NCBI GenBank assembly: GCA_032718565.1
Contig: JAVGVS010000057.1
Span: 1,288,401 to 1,352,400 of the forward strand
Direction of reading: 5' to 3'
Source of the DNA: Distichodus sexfasciatus
Taxonomy: Eukaryota; Chordata; Actinopteri; Characiformes; Distichodontidae
DNA length: 64,000 nucleotides
In this document: piece by piece, positions 37,725 through 49,312 of the stretch
Position numbering within the stretch: position 1 is the first letter of the stretch
Layout: the number at the start of each line of letters is the position of its first letter
The notes under the pieces: model-generated
The model's database searches: none
What the model was told of the DNA's origin: nothing
Seen by the model: the letters and a program-made list of their open reading frames with translations, nothing else
Made by a program: the position numbers and the translations under genes

Positions 37725-38865
37725 TTTGTGCCTGTTGTTCTTCTATCCCTCCTTCCCCCCTCCCTTTATCCCTCCGTCCCTTTCTCCCTCCATCCTTCCT
37801 TCCCTCCCTCCCTCCGTCCCTTTCTCCCTCCATCCCTCCGTCCCTTTCTCCCTCCTATCCATCCCTCCGTCCCTTTCTCCCTCCATCCCTCCCTCCTTCT
37901 CCCTCCCTCTCTCCTCCCCTCCTCATCCTTCCTCCTCCCCTCCCCTCCCTCCCTCCATCTCTTTCTCCCTCTCCTCCTCCCTTCTCACCCTCTATCCTTT
38001 CTTTTCCTCCTCCATCTCTCCCTCCTTCCATCCATCCCTCCTTCTATCCCTGCCATCCTTCTCCCTCTATCCCTCCCTCCCTCCCTTTCTCCCTCTGTCC
38101 CTTCCTCTCCCTGTAACCCGCTTTCTCTCTTTGTCCCTCCTTCTCTCTTTATTGCTCTTTCTCCTTCTCCCTCCTACTCCCTTTACCATTCCTTCTCTTT
38201 CTCCCTTTATTTCTCCTCTTTTTTCCCCAGCATTACTCTTCCCTCCTTCTCCCTTTATGCCTCTGCCCTCCTTATTCTCTCTTCTATCCCTCCTGTCTTA
38301 CTCTTCCTCCCTTCCACCCTCCTCCCATCTTCCTCCACTCCCCTCTCTTTGCGTCTCTCTCTCTCTATCCCATCCCTCCCTCCTTTACTACTTCTTGACC
38401 TCCTCCTTTCTTTCTCTGTCCCTCCGTCTTTTTTCCTTTATCCTTGCCTTGGCTGTCCCTCTCTCTCGGCTCCTTCCATCCCTCCTCCTCTATCCTGCCA
38501 TCCTTCTCCCTCTATCGCTCCGTCCATCTTCCACTTTCCCTCCCTCCATCTCTCATTCCCTCTTTCCCTGTTCTCTGTCCTCCTTTATTACCAACCCTCG
38601 CTGTCCCCTCTTCCTCTATCCCTCCATCCTTCTCCCTCTCTCACTCCCTCATTCTTCCCCATTCCCTCCCTCCCTCCCGCTATTCCTCCGTTCCTCTTTC
38701 CTATCCCCTTCATTCCCAGCCCTCACTGTCCCGCTGCCTTTACCTTCCCTCGTTCCTCACTTCCGTCCTTATACTTTCGACCTCGTGCCCTGTTGCTCTC
38801 CCTTGATCACCTTCCAACTTTCATCTCCCTCGTTCTCTTCCTCCCTCTCCATCCCTCTCTCCTGT
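37725..38865 (+). repeat. polypyrimidine CCCTCCTT/CCATCCCT tract, 1.1 kb
   Basis: C- and T-rich tetranucleotide-derived sequence on the plus strand, with units such as 'ccctccgtccctttctccct' repeated early and then diverging. The long open frames of Ser, Pro, Leu and Phe are compositional. If the distal AATAAA at 39191 is used, this tract would be part of the dlg1 3' UTR. Confidence 0.95.
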
Positions 38866-39964
38866 GCTCTGAGCTCTTTTGCTGGTTGTGCCCCGAATTG
38901 CGGCCGTCTCTGCTCCCCTGCGTTGTGGAGTGTGAAGAAGGATTTTTTTTTCTCCATGCGAGCGCTCGAGTGTGTGAGTGTGTGTGTGTGTGTGTGTTGT
39001 TGCACGTTTTTTATCGCCTGCCTACAACAGTCCAGCGGTGTTTTTGTATTCACCACAGACTTCGTTCAGGCTCGTTCACTTGCAGCTCTGCGTCTGCTTT
39101 AGGGACGCACGGTTTGGAGAATAACATGTAAATAACCTACTGATCTGGTTGTTCCATTGGTCTAAAACCAGCAGAGGAGCAGCTGGTGTAAATAAAACTC
39201 GTTCTCATACGGCGTCCGTGTGGCTTCCTACTGGGGCTTTCTTGCGAAGACGTCGGAGTCTTTTGGGTCTACACCGCAGGCTTTCAAAATGACAACATTC
39301 CTACACACGTTACAGCTTTTCCTTGTGGAACCTGTAAACCTGGCGGCGTTCTCAATCCCGTCCTCAGCGGACCACGCTCTGCACAGATTCAACTTTCCCG
39401 ACCCACAGCACAGCTGATGCTGCTGATTAGCTAATTAGCAAAGTAGGACCAGCGTGCGACAAGTGCAGGAAATGCCGAATATGTGCAGAAGCTGATAATT
39501 GCGAACAGGATGAACGCTAACCAAAATAGAAGACGTGAGCGGAAGATGAAAATGATTTAAAAGATGCTGATATGGACTAACAGAAAATATAAAGAAGAGG
39601 CCAGACTGCAGCTTGCACAGTTGCCTCGAGCCAAAAAAATAGTACTTGTGCAGTGAGTAGAAGATCTGATGGACTGTGAACCTATAAAGTGGACCAGAAC
39701 TGGAGTTAGAGATCACATTTAGGTTATTGCACTTCTATGATATTCCATAATTAATCTGGTTAATTTGCTGGAGACAAAACAGTGACTGCTCTACGGTGAC
39801 TGTGTTGAAATTTTACCAAACATAAGTGCGTCTCCTGAGACTAAACACATGGATTAAACTGCATTAAGGGATGTGTATTTAATTATAGCTGTAATAACGG
39901 CTATTTCCACTCATTTTTGCTGCACTGATTTTTTGCACGAGGAGCAGGATACTTACTGTACCTT
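38866..39964 (+). other. intergenic or distal 3' UTR, no gene seen
   Basis: A GT run lies at 38975-38997 and a candidate AATAAA at 39191-39196. The 39200-39420 open frame resembles no family I know. Confidence 0.45.
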
Positions 39965-40078
39965 TGACCTTTGTAGATGCGCTTATCCAGAAGGGACTTC
40001 TGTTTTCCCTAATTTCAGAACACTTTTCCTAGAGCAACTTCTCGTTAAAGGTCTTGCTCAGGGACCTAATGCTTGTTT
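39965..40078 (+). repeat. interspersed repeat of the 'CTTATCCAGAAGGGACTT' type
   Basis: Blocks 'tgtagatgcgcttatccaga', 'cctaatttcagaacactttt' and 'aaggtcttgctcagggacct' match copies at 5197, 24627 and 42787. Confidence 0.6.
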
Positions 40079-40185
40079 GTTGTTCGTGGGTAAGTGACTG
40101 GAAAATTTTAGGAGCCTGCAAATGAGGTTTAATGTTTCAGGGCCGAATAAGTCTTTTTGTGAGTAAATTATTAAGTGTCCTCGAT

Positions 40186-40381
40186 TTGTCGTTGTGAACA
40201 CACCACAACCAAATGTGACTTCTACATTTGACTCTGTGAAGGAGCAGTGGGCAGCTTTTGGCAGTGCCTGGAATCAATCCTTGGGGACGGTATGCTCATG
40301 AGTATCTCAGTGGTACTTTAACAGAACGGTGACCTTCTGATCCCGGGACGAACTCCGCACCGTTACATTAGCAAATGCCCC
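40186..40381 (-). repeat. SINE family 1 copy
   Basis: Tail 'cgatttgtcgttgtgaacac', then 'caaccaaatgtgacttctac', 'tatgctcatgagtatctcag' and head relic 'caaatgcccc'. The B box is lost. Confidence 0.65.
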
Positions 40382-40500
40382 AGTTCACAAAGTCCAGATG
40401 TAAGGAGGGTTGACGTTTGAAGTTTACTGAGCTACTTCGAGTTTTACAGACTAAACCTGGCAGACAGACGTGTTTGATTAAAGCAGGGGTCACTAATTTG

Positions 40501-41431
40501 TAGACTTGTAGTCAAGCCTAAACCAAGACAAGACACTACCAAGAGACCGGTGTCGAGACGAGTCGAGGACAAGAACGAATAAAGTCGAGACGAGACCGAA
40601 AAAAAAGACTCACTTAACTTTTGTCTGCTGTTTGAGGACACATTGACATGACGAATTACTGACTGGCCCAGTCATCTGACAAAACAGCTAACACCTCCAA
40701 CAACTGTCTAAAGAATGGGAAATATGTAACTGATTTCAATTATACTTCATTTGTAGATGAAATTGTAACATCAAAATTGATGCACAATTATAAACTTGAA
40801 ATAGCATCGTAATCCCATTGTAGTAACACTAACCAAATTACGCATTATGATATCAACCTCCTGAAATGGATTAGGCCTGTCCACTGCGTCAACACAGCGA
40901 TATGCAGATGTTGTTAAAGTCAGTGATCATTTATTTAGTCAAACAACACCATTTTAAGTAAAATACTGTAATCAAACAATATAAAGGCGTCTTTGCGTCC
41001 CATGAATCAAATACAACTACAAAACCCACATAGCAATACAAACTGCACATCAAATTGTGCATTAATAAGAATAAGGAGAAGTGCTTAAAAGATTCCGACA
41101 TCTTGATGTCTGCAGTGGCATGTGATCACAACACACTGCCAATGAGATCAAGCCTGTTGTTCCGATAAGGACAAAACAATAGAACACCACGAACATGAGC
41201 GACAAATAACAGATTGAAAAAGAATACAGTTAGATGAAATACTTAAAAATAGAGAGAGAGAGAGAGAAACATCACTGTTAACAGATACTGGATCATGGAT
41301 ACTGTTGGCTCCAGCTCTCCCGTACTATGTCGATCTGAGGCAATGAGACCAAGACCAAGACATCGAGACTGGCAGCGAACCAAGACCGCGTAAAAGTGGT
41401 CTTGAGACTGGTCTCGAGACATCCAACTCTA
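40501..41431. mobile_element. non-autonomous hAT-like element with 8-bp target duplication
   Basis: The element starts 'tagacttgtagtcaagcc' and ends 'gagacatccaactcta', so its outermost bases TAGAnTTG are inverted repeats. It is flanked on both sides by an identical ctaatttg (40493-40500 and 41432-41439). Sub-terminal 'gtctcgag' and 'gagacc' words are also inverted. An 8-bp duplication and TA-start ends are typical of the hAT superfamily. No transposase is encoded. Confidence 0.85.
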
Positions 41432-41837
41432 CTAATTTGTTAAACAGAAATAGAGTTCAGTCCTTTAGTTTGGTGGAGTTCCTAAATCAAACTGACGCTC
41501 ATTCAGATTAACTCCAGTGGCATGCACAATATAATTATTACTTAATATAATAAAACAGCAGGATCCCTAATTAAATGATTTGAAAGTCAATTTCCAAATC
41601 CTGTTCGAAGCTCCATGTCCTCCCAGACATCCTCTGAAGGGAACATGATGGCGTAATGTTCATTTTCCGTTTTAGTAACGATTTTTGTACCACTACAAAA
41701 TGGTTGGACTAATTTCCTGTTAAACCATTTTTATCTGTACTTTTTACATCTAACCATCATTCTCCTGAGTCGGTGGCCTCTATATACGGTCCTGTGCCAC
41801 CATTCATTGCTTCATCTTTTGTATTTTATTGCAACAT

Positions 41838-42041
41838 GTGAGTAGTGTTGTCATTGTGAACACAGCACAGCACAGCACACAGTACACCACAACCAAATGT
41901 GACCTCTGCATTTGACCCATCCATTATGAAGCAGCAGTGGGCAGCTGACGGGCAGTCTTACGATATCTTTACTGGTCTGGAAGTTCAAACGGCATCCTTC
42001 CGATCACGGGGTGAACTCCTAACAGTCATGCCCTACACCCC
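41838..42041 (-). repeat. SINE family 1 copy
   Basis: Tail 'agtgttgtcattgtgaacac' with an expanded cagcacagcacag run, then 'accaaatgtgacctctgcat'. The head is degraded ('ggaagttcaaacggcatcct'). Confidence 0.7.
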
Positions 42042-42441
42042 CTGTAAATGGTATTAAAAAACCTTACTAGAAAGAGTATGTCTGCGGAAGCAAAGACAAT
42101 ATGAAATCAAAGTGTGTCAAACTTTATATATTTAAAATATTTTATGTTGTCAAATCTTAACAGCTACTGTGGTTGAGATACACAAAAGTAATCCCTGAAC
42201 ACAATACTTGAGGTGTGCATTTTATGTGAGAACATGGAGACAATTTTGCAGTTTCCTACAAAATGCTCGTTTAATGATTGATAAACACAACTCTAGATTT
42301 ATAACCACAATATATTATGAACATACGTCATTTGCAGGTTTTCACAAATAATTCACTTTCGAGGCAGGAGAGCGTCAACTCGAGTTCATAAGAGCCACAG
42401 GGCTCAGTCTTCAATATTTAGTCTTCTTTTGAATCTTTTTG

Positions 42442-42753
42442 TCACTTTTTATCTTTTATACTGCGCGTGGCATCCTCATACCCTGCTTCAGCTCACAGAG
42501 AAGGTGTCCCGGATGCAGGTGGCTCTGCGGTTCAGCTCCCGGCGTCCTGCGACATGCTGCTACCGCTTGTTCTCGGATCTGCCGCCTGCGTTTCTGGCGC
42601 AACACCCACTTTGGCAGCGTCTTTACACCAGCAATTTGGGCCCTAATGATGGCGGCGGCGGTGATCTGGGCGCCGGCGGACGAGCCTTGACTCGGCAGTT
42701 TCTCCACCAACTCGCGTTGTTGGTCAGCGCGCCAGCAGTCGCCTCAGCACCAT
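42442..42753 (-). CDS. ncbp2as2: NCBP2-AS2-like small protein gene, frame broken by single-base losses
   Basis: On the minus strand an ATG at 42753 opens MVLRRLLA, which matches the start of the vertebrate NCBP2-AS2 (KRASIM/HIAR) protein of about 99 residues. In shifted frames one then reads ALTNNAS, LVEKL, ESRLVRRA-like, AQITAAAIIRAQIAG, KDAAK, RRAT.IRDTFSV and ELKQGM, in family order, up to TGA at 42442. At least five G losses (for example GCGGCG to GCGCG) and small gains separate the pieces. NCBP2-AS2 lies near DLG1 in human 3q29, which supports orthology. As given, the frame is not translatable. Confidence 0.75.
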
Positions 42754-42786
42754 GATGGAGCTGTTGAGGTAAACGATAATATTTAA

Positions 42787-42935
42787 GGCATTTAGCAAGC
42801 GCTCTCATCCAGAGTTACTTTCATTTTCCTAATTTCAGGGACAGCCTCTCTGCAGCAACTTGAGGTTAAGGGTCTCGCTCAGGGACACAGTGACAATGGT
42901 GCTGGCGGTAGGATTCGAACCCACAACCTCTTGTA
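42787..42935 (+). repeat. interspersed repeat of the 'GCTCTCATCCAGAG' type
   Basis: A well-preserved copy: 'catttagcaagcgctctcat', 'cctaatttcagggacagcct', 'gaggttaagggtctcgctca' and the B-box-like 'aggattcgaacccacaacct'. It begins about 35 bp upstream of the NCBP2-AS2-like start codon. Confidence 0.7.
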
Positions 42936-42944
42936 CCCGTTCTC

Positions 42945-43490
42945 CCTCATTTTCCCTACATAACACTTCCCTCCTTCTCCTTATTCCCTCTATCCCTCAT
43001 ATCCCCAGCACCCTCTATCCCATTCTTCCTCATTTCCTCCTTCTCTCCCCCGTTCCTCCTTCTCCTTCTCTCTCCATCCCTCTCTCTCTCCTCTCTCTCT
43101 CTCTACTTTTTTCCCCCCTCATTCTTCCTCAATCCGTCCATCCCTCTTCCCTCTCTCTCCATTCCTTAGGCTCTGTACCTCCCTCTTTTTTTCATGTAAG
43201 CCTCCATCCTTCTTTCTCTATCCGTCCCTCCCTCTTTCCTCTATCACTCCATTCCTCTCTGTCCATTATTTTCCCTCTATCCTCCCCTCCCTCTTCCTTC
43301 TATCCCTCCATTATTTCCCCCTCTATCCCTTCCTCCTCCTCCTCCTCCTCCTTCTATAACCCTCCATCCTACTTTCTCTATCCTCCCTCTTCCCTTCCCT
43401 TCTTTCCCCTCTATTCCTCCATCATTCTCAGCCTCCGCCCTCCATTCTCTTAAACTTCCTTCCTCTCCCTCTATCCTTCTCTCCGTGCAT
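42945..43490 (+). repeat. polypyrimidine tract, about 545 bp
   Basis: C/T-rich on the plus strand with 'ctccttctccttattccctc'-type words. It is similar in composition to 37725-38865. Coding is unlikely. Confidence 0.93.
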
Positions 43491-45000
43491 GGTGGCACCA
43501 TGGCATGGCACTACGCCCACGCCCTACTCACTTCCACTCGATTTATGCAGTGAGGCTATGAGAAGTGAGCAGGGGCAGGGCGAAGTCTATTTGGGGAAAG
43601 CCCCAGGAAACCGCAACGCAAATCAGATATATTAATGTTGGAAGATGAGGTGGAATGAAATCTCAGACGACTTTAGAATCCCGGCCGGACGCATGTTGAA
43701 GGTCTTAAAAGGAGGACAAGAGGACGTCTGGTCACCCCAGTTTAGATTCAACTATTACAGTGTTCCCATATGGACTGCACAGTAGCAACACAGATCATTT
43801 GGCGCGCGTAATGACACATCATAGAACGAAACAGACACGAGAACAAAGCAGAGCAACAAAAAGGGAAGAACACCGAGAAATCGAACAAGTATAATGTATC
43901 TAAACAACGCTTTGCATTAATATCTTACATGTTCTACAGAGCGGCAACGTTACCTCACGTTTCAAGGTCCCACTTGCAAGTTCCGATTCGCGTTGCGGCG
44001 TATTTCCGGTCCGCAAGACCGAGGAGCAAACTTCAAAATAAAGTTCAGTAGGAAGTGAATCTGTTTTGGCGGATAGAGAATTTGTGTGCGGCCGAGATTA
44101 TAGTAACTGGCATATGTGCTGTATGTATATTGTCTTTCCTTTGTTTTGAACATTTCAAATGACTATATCGCCATCTATAGGCGCAGAGATGAACTACATA
44201 TTAAAGGGATTTAAACGTCCCCCCAAATTCCTGAATATTCCAAAATATACAGTATATATTTTACAAATGAGGAATCCTCATTCCATTCATTTCTACGTAG
44301 TTTCTAGCAGTTGCTATATTCATAACAAAGCCTGCAGTGTGTTGGCACTGTTTTATTCCAACGTGGGCGAAGTATTAAAGTAAACATTGCTCGTTTTGCC
44401 TTTCGGAAATTTGCTCGCCCACGGCTCCATCTTTTTACACAGACTGAAACCCGGTGTTCGGCAGCTGATGTGCCTTGAAGTTTGTGTTGTGTTGGCAGAC
44501 AGGATATTTGCATAACCAAATAAATATATGTCATGTCTGTTCGCTGAAGTATTAAACAAAGTTTCTTTGTTTTCACCACACTCTTAATCCATCTATTCAG
44601 CTGCTCCAAAATTGTAGTGGACTAATGCACCTGGTGATGTTAGGTGTGCTGACAGCTTCTGCCTTTAAATCTAGGCTTAATGCCTTTTTAATTCAAGCTT
44701 TTTTTAAAGATTCCTAATGTGATTATGCCTCTTTATATACTTAATATAAAAATGAAACTTTTATGTTATATTTATTAATTACCTGTTAAATATATTTTAC
44801 TTAACTTTAGACAATGAAAGCCTCGGATGTCGATAGAGGACACAAGTCAACATTATTTGTCCTCTATTTATCTCAAGATCTCAAGTTATTTTTCTCGTAA
44901 ACCCAACATAATCAAAGACTTTTTTAAAACTTGCCAGCCTGCAAATATCTAAGCATCCTTCTCAAGAGGTAAATCTTTATAAATGTATATAATAAAATAA
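43491..45000. other. intergenic, no clear gene
   Basis: 43950-44100 is CpG-richer ('gattcgcgttgcggcgtatt') and could be a promoter remnant or repeat. Around 44640-44720 the plus strand can be read as SAFKSRLNAFLIQAFFKDS, which resembles the C-terminal end of a fish LINE ORF2. Both calls are weak. Confidence 0.35.
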
Positions 45001-45004
45001 AATA

Positions 45005-45008
<4 letters not shown>

Positions 45009-45083
<75 letters not shown>
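45009..45083. repeat. (TA)n microsatellite
   Basis: About 75 bases of uninterrupted TA dinucleotides, followed by imperfect TATG/TATA sequence to 45180. Confidence 0.97.
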
Positions 45084-45090
<7 letters not shown>

Positions 45091-45189
45091 AAACTTACAT
45101 ATGTTTTATATGTAACTTGTATATATGTATATAAATAAAATACTAAAATAAGTTATGTATATATATGTATATATACATAGGAGTGTTGG

Positions 45190-47029
45190 TGGCCATAGGA
45201 TCAGTAGTTCTAATCCCAGAAAAGTCTAACAAATAGGCCATTGAGCAACTGTCCTTGTAATTTGGGAGGAAAAATGCAAGTCGCTGTGAATGTTAAAGTA
45301 CTTTCAAAACTGTTCGTGTACACATGGGTTGCGTAAGTGCATAATGCGCACAACTTTGTCCTTTCATTCATATGCAGATGCAGATAAGCTTCCCCACTGC
45401 TTTAAGTCACTGAGCGGTTCCACAGTCACTCTACTCCTCTACAGATACTCTATCTGCCCCAAACAGTCCCAGTTTGACGCTCCTCCAGCTGCACGGGGGG
45501 CGAAGTCATGTCCCCGTCTACGACATGTTCAGGATTGCATCATCTCCCACATCCCGGTGTTCACGTAGGTGGAAAGAAGTTAGAAATTTGGACGTTGAAG
45601 CCTTTTTAAAGCTCGGGTGGAGTCGGCCTTCACACATTTCTCTGTAATCTTCAACGGAAGCCAGTCTTATTTCAGCTTTGTTTTATCTTGGTACCGATCG
45701 TTCCTTCCCAACAACTTTCTCCCAAATTCTCCCTTAAAATAACAATGCACAGAGTCACAATGTTACTGTTATATCATTGCTCCAAACTTGTTGGAGAAAA
45801 AAATGGGGCCCATGCTATGTTTTCTTAGTACTGAATACCTCACGGCATTATGAAAGACCCCGTCTCTGGATGGTGGTGGGCGGTTTAGCCTTTAACAAGC
45901 CTCTTGTTTGACTATGTTTAAAGGGTTACAAAGGTCAAACGCACAAGCACTGACCCTATTAGCCCAGAATCCAGTCACCAGCTTCGATGGCTGTAGTCTT
46001 ATTCTACCATGTTTTACTGACGCTTACCACAGCAAAATTCTCCAGAAGCTTTTCTCACACTGAGGATGGCCTACGGTTTGTTTTCAAAACATTTTTCAAA
46101 CAGATACAAGCAAACACTAAAATTTACTAATGATATATTAGTCAGGTTTACAAGATTTTGGCATTAGTGGGCAAATCCACATAATGCTGTTGTTAGTGGG
46201 GAGGGGAAGTGTGTGTACATGTGTGTGGACGATTCCTTCATGTCTTAAGAAGTTTCCATACATACAAGAATACACAAGATAAATTCACCATATCAGTGTT
46301 ACCTGTCAAAGGCAAAGTAAACTTTGTCATCTCAGTTATATAGAGCAGTATATAGAGAGATGAGATATTGTGGTTTTTACAGCACAAATAACAAAGAAGG
46401 CACACAGAGTAAGCACATAGAAATACAATATAAAATATACATTATAGCGGTAGTAAAAGAGACTTTCTACCTCTAAGAGTTATATGTGAAATTCAAACTA
46501 CAATTACAGCCTTTTTGCATTGAGCATGAGCATAAAATCTGCACACTCTAAACAATTCTAAACAGACAATCTATTAAAAAATTGTATTTAATGGGTATAA
46601 AATACAATAAACGTCTAAACAACTATGTGAGGAGTTGAATAATATGTATGAATAATAGTATCGTCACAGCAGTCAAATGGAGAAAACTACAATTACAATC
46701 ATGGAATAAAACCAAACATTTGTGCATTAAATTTGATTAAGATCAGCAGCAGTTTTACATGAGTCAGTCAGTCTGTAAAAATCAACTGTATCCCTGAGAC
46801 AGTTTCAGTGTAGCATGGATGAGGTTATTCTCCACGTAGCAAGTACTGTTAAAGGAGCTATGTGTAAGATTGTGGCATTTGTATTCCAGAATGTTTGTAG
46901 CTGCAGCTCAATGGTAACAGGCAACCTGGATGAAAAAATGCTACTGATTTGTGATTGGGAGATAAATATTCAGTAATTTGTTCATAAACCCCACTTATGT
47001 GAACAACACACACTGCTCTTCACATACAT
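45190..47029. other. intergenic, no gene seen
   Basis: An open frame at 45290-45568 has no family resemblance I can support. 46845-46930 ('aaaggagctatgtgtaagat') looks like a common fish MITE end. The rest is AT-rich. Confidence 0.4.
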
Positions 47030-47272
47030 AGTTTCTACTGTAAAATGCTCAAGTACAGTCACTTTCTGTAGTATATAAGATTTTCTTTATTTTTTTGTAT
47101 ATATTTTATATTTACTGTATAGTTTATTGTAAGATTTTTAACTCGACCTCTAAACTTTTTAAAATTCTAAATTCCATTTTTTGATTTGCACAGTTTGGAT
47201 CGTTCAGGATACATTTCACTAAATGTCCTACTTGTATAACTATGTATGTGACAAATAAAGAATCTTGAATCT
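47030..47272 (+). mobile_element. 3' end of an L2-like LINE, plus strand
   Basis: AT-rich 3' UTR-like sequence with 'gcacagtttggatcgttcag' ends in 'gtgacaaataaagaatcttg' followed by AATC. This terminus also appears, inverted, at 47493 (end of the reverse-transcriptase-bearing copy) and at 51345. Confidence 0.7.
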
Positions 47273-47492
47273 TATGCGGTTTTCATGAAGATGTTAACAT
47301 TCACTGATGTTTTCCTGAGATAAGGCATAAGGCATAATCTATGGATGCTGAAGAGCACTCTTATGAGAAATGTTATTACGTACGTGTTTGTGCAAAAATC
47401 CTCAGATTTACCTTTACGTTTTAAGAAAAATGTAATAAGATGAGGCCTAGTAAGTTGGGGCATCATAGCGAACCCTGTGGAGTGGATTCAAG

Positions 47493-49248
47493 ATTTCAGA
47501 TTCTTTATTAGTCACGTACGAAGTAGGTGGGCCTTTCTGTGTGGAGTTCCTGATCCGCTCTTTTAACTGTGCAATAGACAAGGGAAAGACAAAATAGACA
47601 CAATACAAGCTTACAAACATAAGACTGACTTAAATAAGGAGGTTGGGGTAACAGAACGAAAGAATAAAAATATATATTATACAATAAGGAACATATAGTT
47701 ACATGTGCAAGTTTTTAACCTGAGATTGCAAAATTGTGCTAAGACAGAACAGGTGCAATGAGATGATTTTTTAAAGTGCCAAGTGCAACTGCAGCATTAT
47801 ACATAGCAGACAGAGTAGAGCATGTGATATTGGACAATGAAATGTGGCAACCAGTATAAGTGATTATCACAGTTGAGGTTTATATAACAGTCAGACAGTA
47901 TGAGTTATCGTAGCAATATGAGGTATGTATTAGCAGCATGTAATAACATGGACAATTACAGTATAAGTTATCGTAATGATATGAGGTATGTATCAGTAGC
48001 ATGTAATAACAGAACTTAAAAGGGTATGTCCTTGTTCAGAAAACGGATGGCCTGAGGATAGAAACTCCTCCTGAGTCTCTCTGTTTTGGCCATGATGGTG
48101 CGGAACCTTCTGCCTGATTGCAGAAGATGAAAAAGTCTGTTTCTTGGGTGAGATGAGTCTTTTATAATCCTGATTGCCCTGGTCCTACATCTCGTGGAGT
48201 AAATGTCCTGCAGGGAAGGGAGAGCTGACATGCAGCAGCGCTCCGCTGCCCGGATCACTCGCTGGAGGGCTTTCTGGTCCTGAACACAGCTGTTCCCGTA
48301 CCAGGACAGAATGTTCTGTGTAATGATGCTCTCCACAGCACCAGAGTAGAAAGCTTTGAGAACAGCAGGGGAAACCCGAAACTTTTGCAGCTTCCGAAGG
48401 TGATACAGGTGCTGCTTTGCCTTCTTGACTTGAACATTGATATGTTCAGCCCATGTCAGGTCCTCAGAGATGTAAACGGCAAGATATTTGAACGAACACA
48501 CCTTTTCCACTGGAGCACCATTGATGGTGAGGGGTCTGTAGTTGCGCTGTCTCCGGCTGAAGTCCACCACCAGCTCCTTGGTCTTGCTGACGTTCAGCTG
48601 GAGGCAGTTTTCCTGACACCAGTTTTCCCCACCTCGTCCACGTAGGCCGTCTCATCATCGTTGGAGATTAACCCCAACACCACTGTGTCGTCCGCAAACT
48701 TGACAATGTTGTTGGAGTCATGAGTGGCCACACAGTCCGAAGTGTATAGTGAGTACAACAGCGGAGAAAGCACACACCCTTGAGGAGCTCCTGTGTTGGT
48801 GGTGATGCTGCTGGAGACACACCTGCCCGCCCGCACCACCTGAGATCTGCACCCACGTGCACAAGCGGGTGTTGAGTCCTAGGTCTCTCAGCTTGGTAAA
48901 CAGTCTATAGGGCACTATTGTGTTGAATGCTGAGCTGAAGTCGATAAAGAGCAATCTCACATAGTTACCCTGTTTCTTGTCCACGTGGCTGAGGGAGGTG
49001 TGCAGGACATGGGAGATGGCATCCTCTGTAGATCTGTTAGAGCGGTAGGCAAACTGGAGTGGGTCTATGGTGCTTGGGATGGAGGAGGAGATGATGTGCT
49101 TGATCAGTCTTTCAAACACCTTCATAACTACCAATGTCAGTGCAACAGGGCGGTAGTCATTCAGGCATGAAGGTTTGTTGTTCTTAGGCACAGGGACGAT
49201 GATGTATTTTTTGAAGCAGGTGGGGACCACGGACTTCGCCAGAGACGA
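47493..49248 (-). mobile_element. L2-like LINE, 5'-truncated, reverse transcriptase frameshifted
   Basis: Minus-strand frames spell a non-LTR reverse transcriptase in order: VPVPKNNKPSCLNDYRPVAL (finger), DPLQFAYRSNRSTEDAI, LLFIDFSSAFNTI (motif A), APQGCVLSPLLYSLYTSD (motif B), KFADDTVVLG (motif C, FADD), then the thumb/C-terminal part with ERCCMSALPSLQDIYSTRC and PRNRLFHLLQSGRRF. Frame changes near 48840 and 48600 and the missing 5' part show it is dead. The 3' end is TTGAATC-type after an AATAAA (47493 on the plus strand). Confidence 0.88.
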
Positions 49249-49249
49249 A

Positions 49250-49312
49250 TGATTGTGTGAGTGTGTGTGCCCTGTGGTGTGTTGTCGTCTGCTCAGGGTT
49301 GGTCCCCGCATA
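49250..49312. repeat. SINE family 2 tail fragment
   Basis: 'ctgctcagggttggtccccg' is the distal block of the family-2 repeat also present at 50390. It abuts the truncated LINE 5' end. Confidence 0.45.

Noticed and set aside
45290..45568. 92-codon plus-strand frame, perhaps a reverse transcriptase piece
   Set aside because: Only a vague 'SFHSYADA' resemblance to an RT motif; the rest does not continue in RT order.
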